Shown one piece after another: positions 63,470 through 64,000 of a stretch of DNA of 64,000 nucleotides. The stretch covers positions 4,316,630 through 4,380,629 of the forward strand of contig CM034607.1 of assembly GCA_020091685.1 (NCBI GenBank). The letters are read 5' to 3'. The notes under the pieces were generated by a model. The model worked only from the letters and a program-made list of their open reading frames with translations, was not told where the DNA came from and did not search any database. This DNA comes from Lutjanus erythropterus. Taxonomy: Eukaryota; Chordata; Actinopteri; Lutjaniformes; Lutjanidae. A program made the translations under genes and the position numbers. Position 1 is the first letter of the stretch. Each line of letters begins with the position of its first letter.

Positions 63470-63663
63470 GTTGTTTGTGTATCAAACATAGGTATCAAGC
63501 GCGGGGGGAGTTTGGCACGCACTCCGCGCTCTCTGAACTGCGGGAGCCCAGCAGGCAGGCGCTGGTGGCGGATGTTGATGAGAAAATCGATTTTCATTAA
63601 AACAAATCGACATTAAGTACAAATTCGAATTAATCGATAAAATCGATTTATCGCCCAGCCCTA
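63470..63663 (-). mobile_element. 5' terminus of the hAT element
   Basis: Read on the minus strand, the end is TAGGGCTGGGCGATAAATCG, followed by more ATCGATT words, a typical hAT terminal sequence in fish. The opposite terminus, below 62744, was not found, so that side is truncated or diverged. Confidence 0.6.
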
Positions 63664-64000
63664 CTTTAACATAGAAAAGTCATTCAAAGTTTTCATCAAA
63701 CTGTGGCCTTGATTCACAGTAAACAGCATTTTCATAACTACAACTGTTTTAACAAAATCACAGTTTTTGTTTTGGGAGATTTTGTGTGTATTGCGTGCAG
63801 TCATTAGAGCTAGAGTGGGTGATGTCATCACTAGGGTGGAGAGGAGCTGTAAAATCATCTAGAAAATTTATCTTAAACTCGTGGCCACGGCCAGTGTTCA
63901 CTCTACTTACACAAATTGTACATCAGATTGTAGGAAAAGTCGTGCCGGTCACAGAGACGTGACCGCTGAAACAAACGGACAAAATGGTTTTGGTTAGCCG

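Overview
This window is vertebrate nuclear DNA, almost certainly from a teleost fish and probably a spiny-rayed (percomorph) species. It is intron-rich and AT-rich, and full of short palindromic DNA transposons, microsatellites and minisatellites of fish type. It holds one protein-coding gene I can recognise: thrb, thyroid hormone receptor beta, on the + strand. The gene is assigned from exons joined by GT/AG junctions with matching phase. The ligand-binding domain has the beta-type C-terminus, stopping right after FLEVFED, and both beta-specific N-termini are present.

Gene layout. TRbeta1 starts in a tiny coding exon (14572-14578, seven coding bases), continues in a 51-nt exon (17297-17347), then crosses a 22.6-kb intron to the shared exons. 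Near the 3' end of that intron lies the alternative first exon of TRbeta2 (38356-38701), the isoform known from cones and pituitary. Both N-terminal exons end in phase 1 and join the first zinc-finger exon (39918-40018). The second-finger exon (41091-41238), hinge exon (42157-42362), a 27-nt cassette microexon (44466-44492) and three ligand-binding-domain exons (45550-45696, 47223-47481, 49681-49922) follow. Joined, they give 395 residues for TRbeta1 with the microexon and 386 without it. TRbeta2 comes to 491 or 482 residues. Ligand, zinc and AF-2 residues are all intact.

Flanks and introns. Positions 1-14.5 kb hold no recognisable coding gene. They contain a 26-bp minisatellite, a 275-bp TTAA-flanked palindromic MITE, and a decayed minisatellite that took two insertions of one hAT-like MITE at the same 8-bp target; one of these carries a second, nested MITE. 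The 22-kb intron contains old repeats, a LINE 3' fragment, and several non-repetitive blocks that look like candidate regulatory elements. The introns between the DNA-binding-domain exons and before the microexon are largely filled by TIR elements and tandem arrays. After the stop at 49922 come a likely long 3' UTR, then non-coding DNA with more repeats (a TIR element at 56.3-57.3 kb and a local duplication). Last is a minus-strand hAT transposase remnant (62744-63469) that has lost its catalytic core.

The most interesting items are the TRbeta microexon, the very short TRbeta1 start exons with an upstream ORF, the embedded TRbeta2 promoter region, and the repeated MITE targeting of one minisatellite. 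I found no evidence for a wholly new biological system. Enhancer calls are inference from sequence texture and motifs only.
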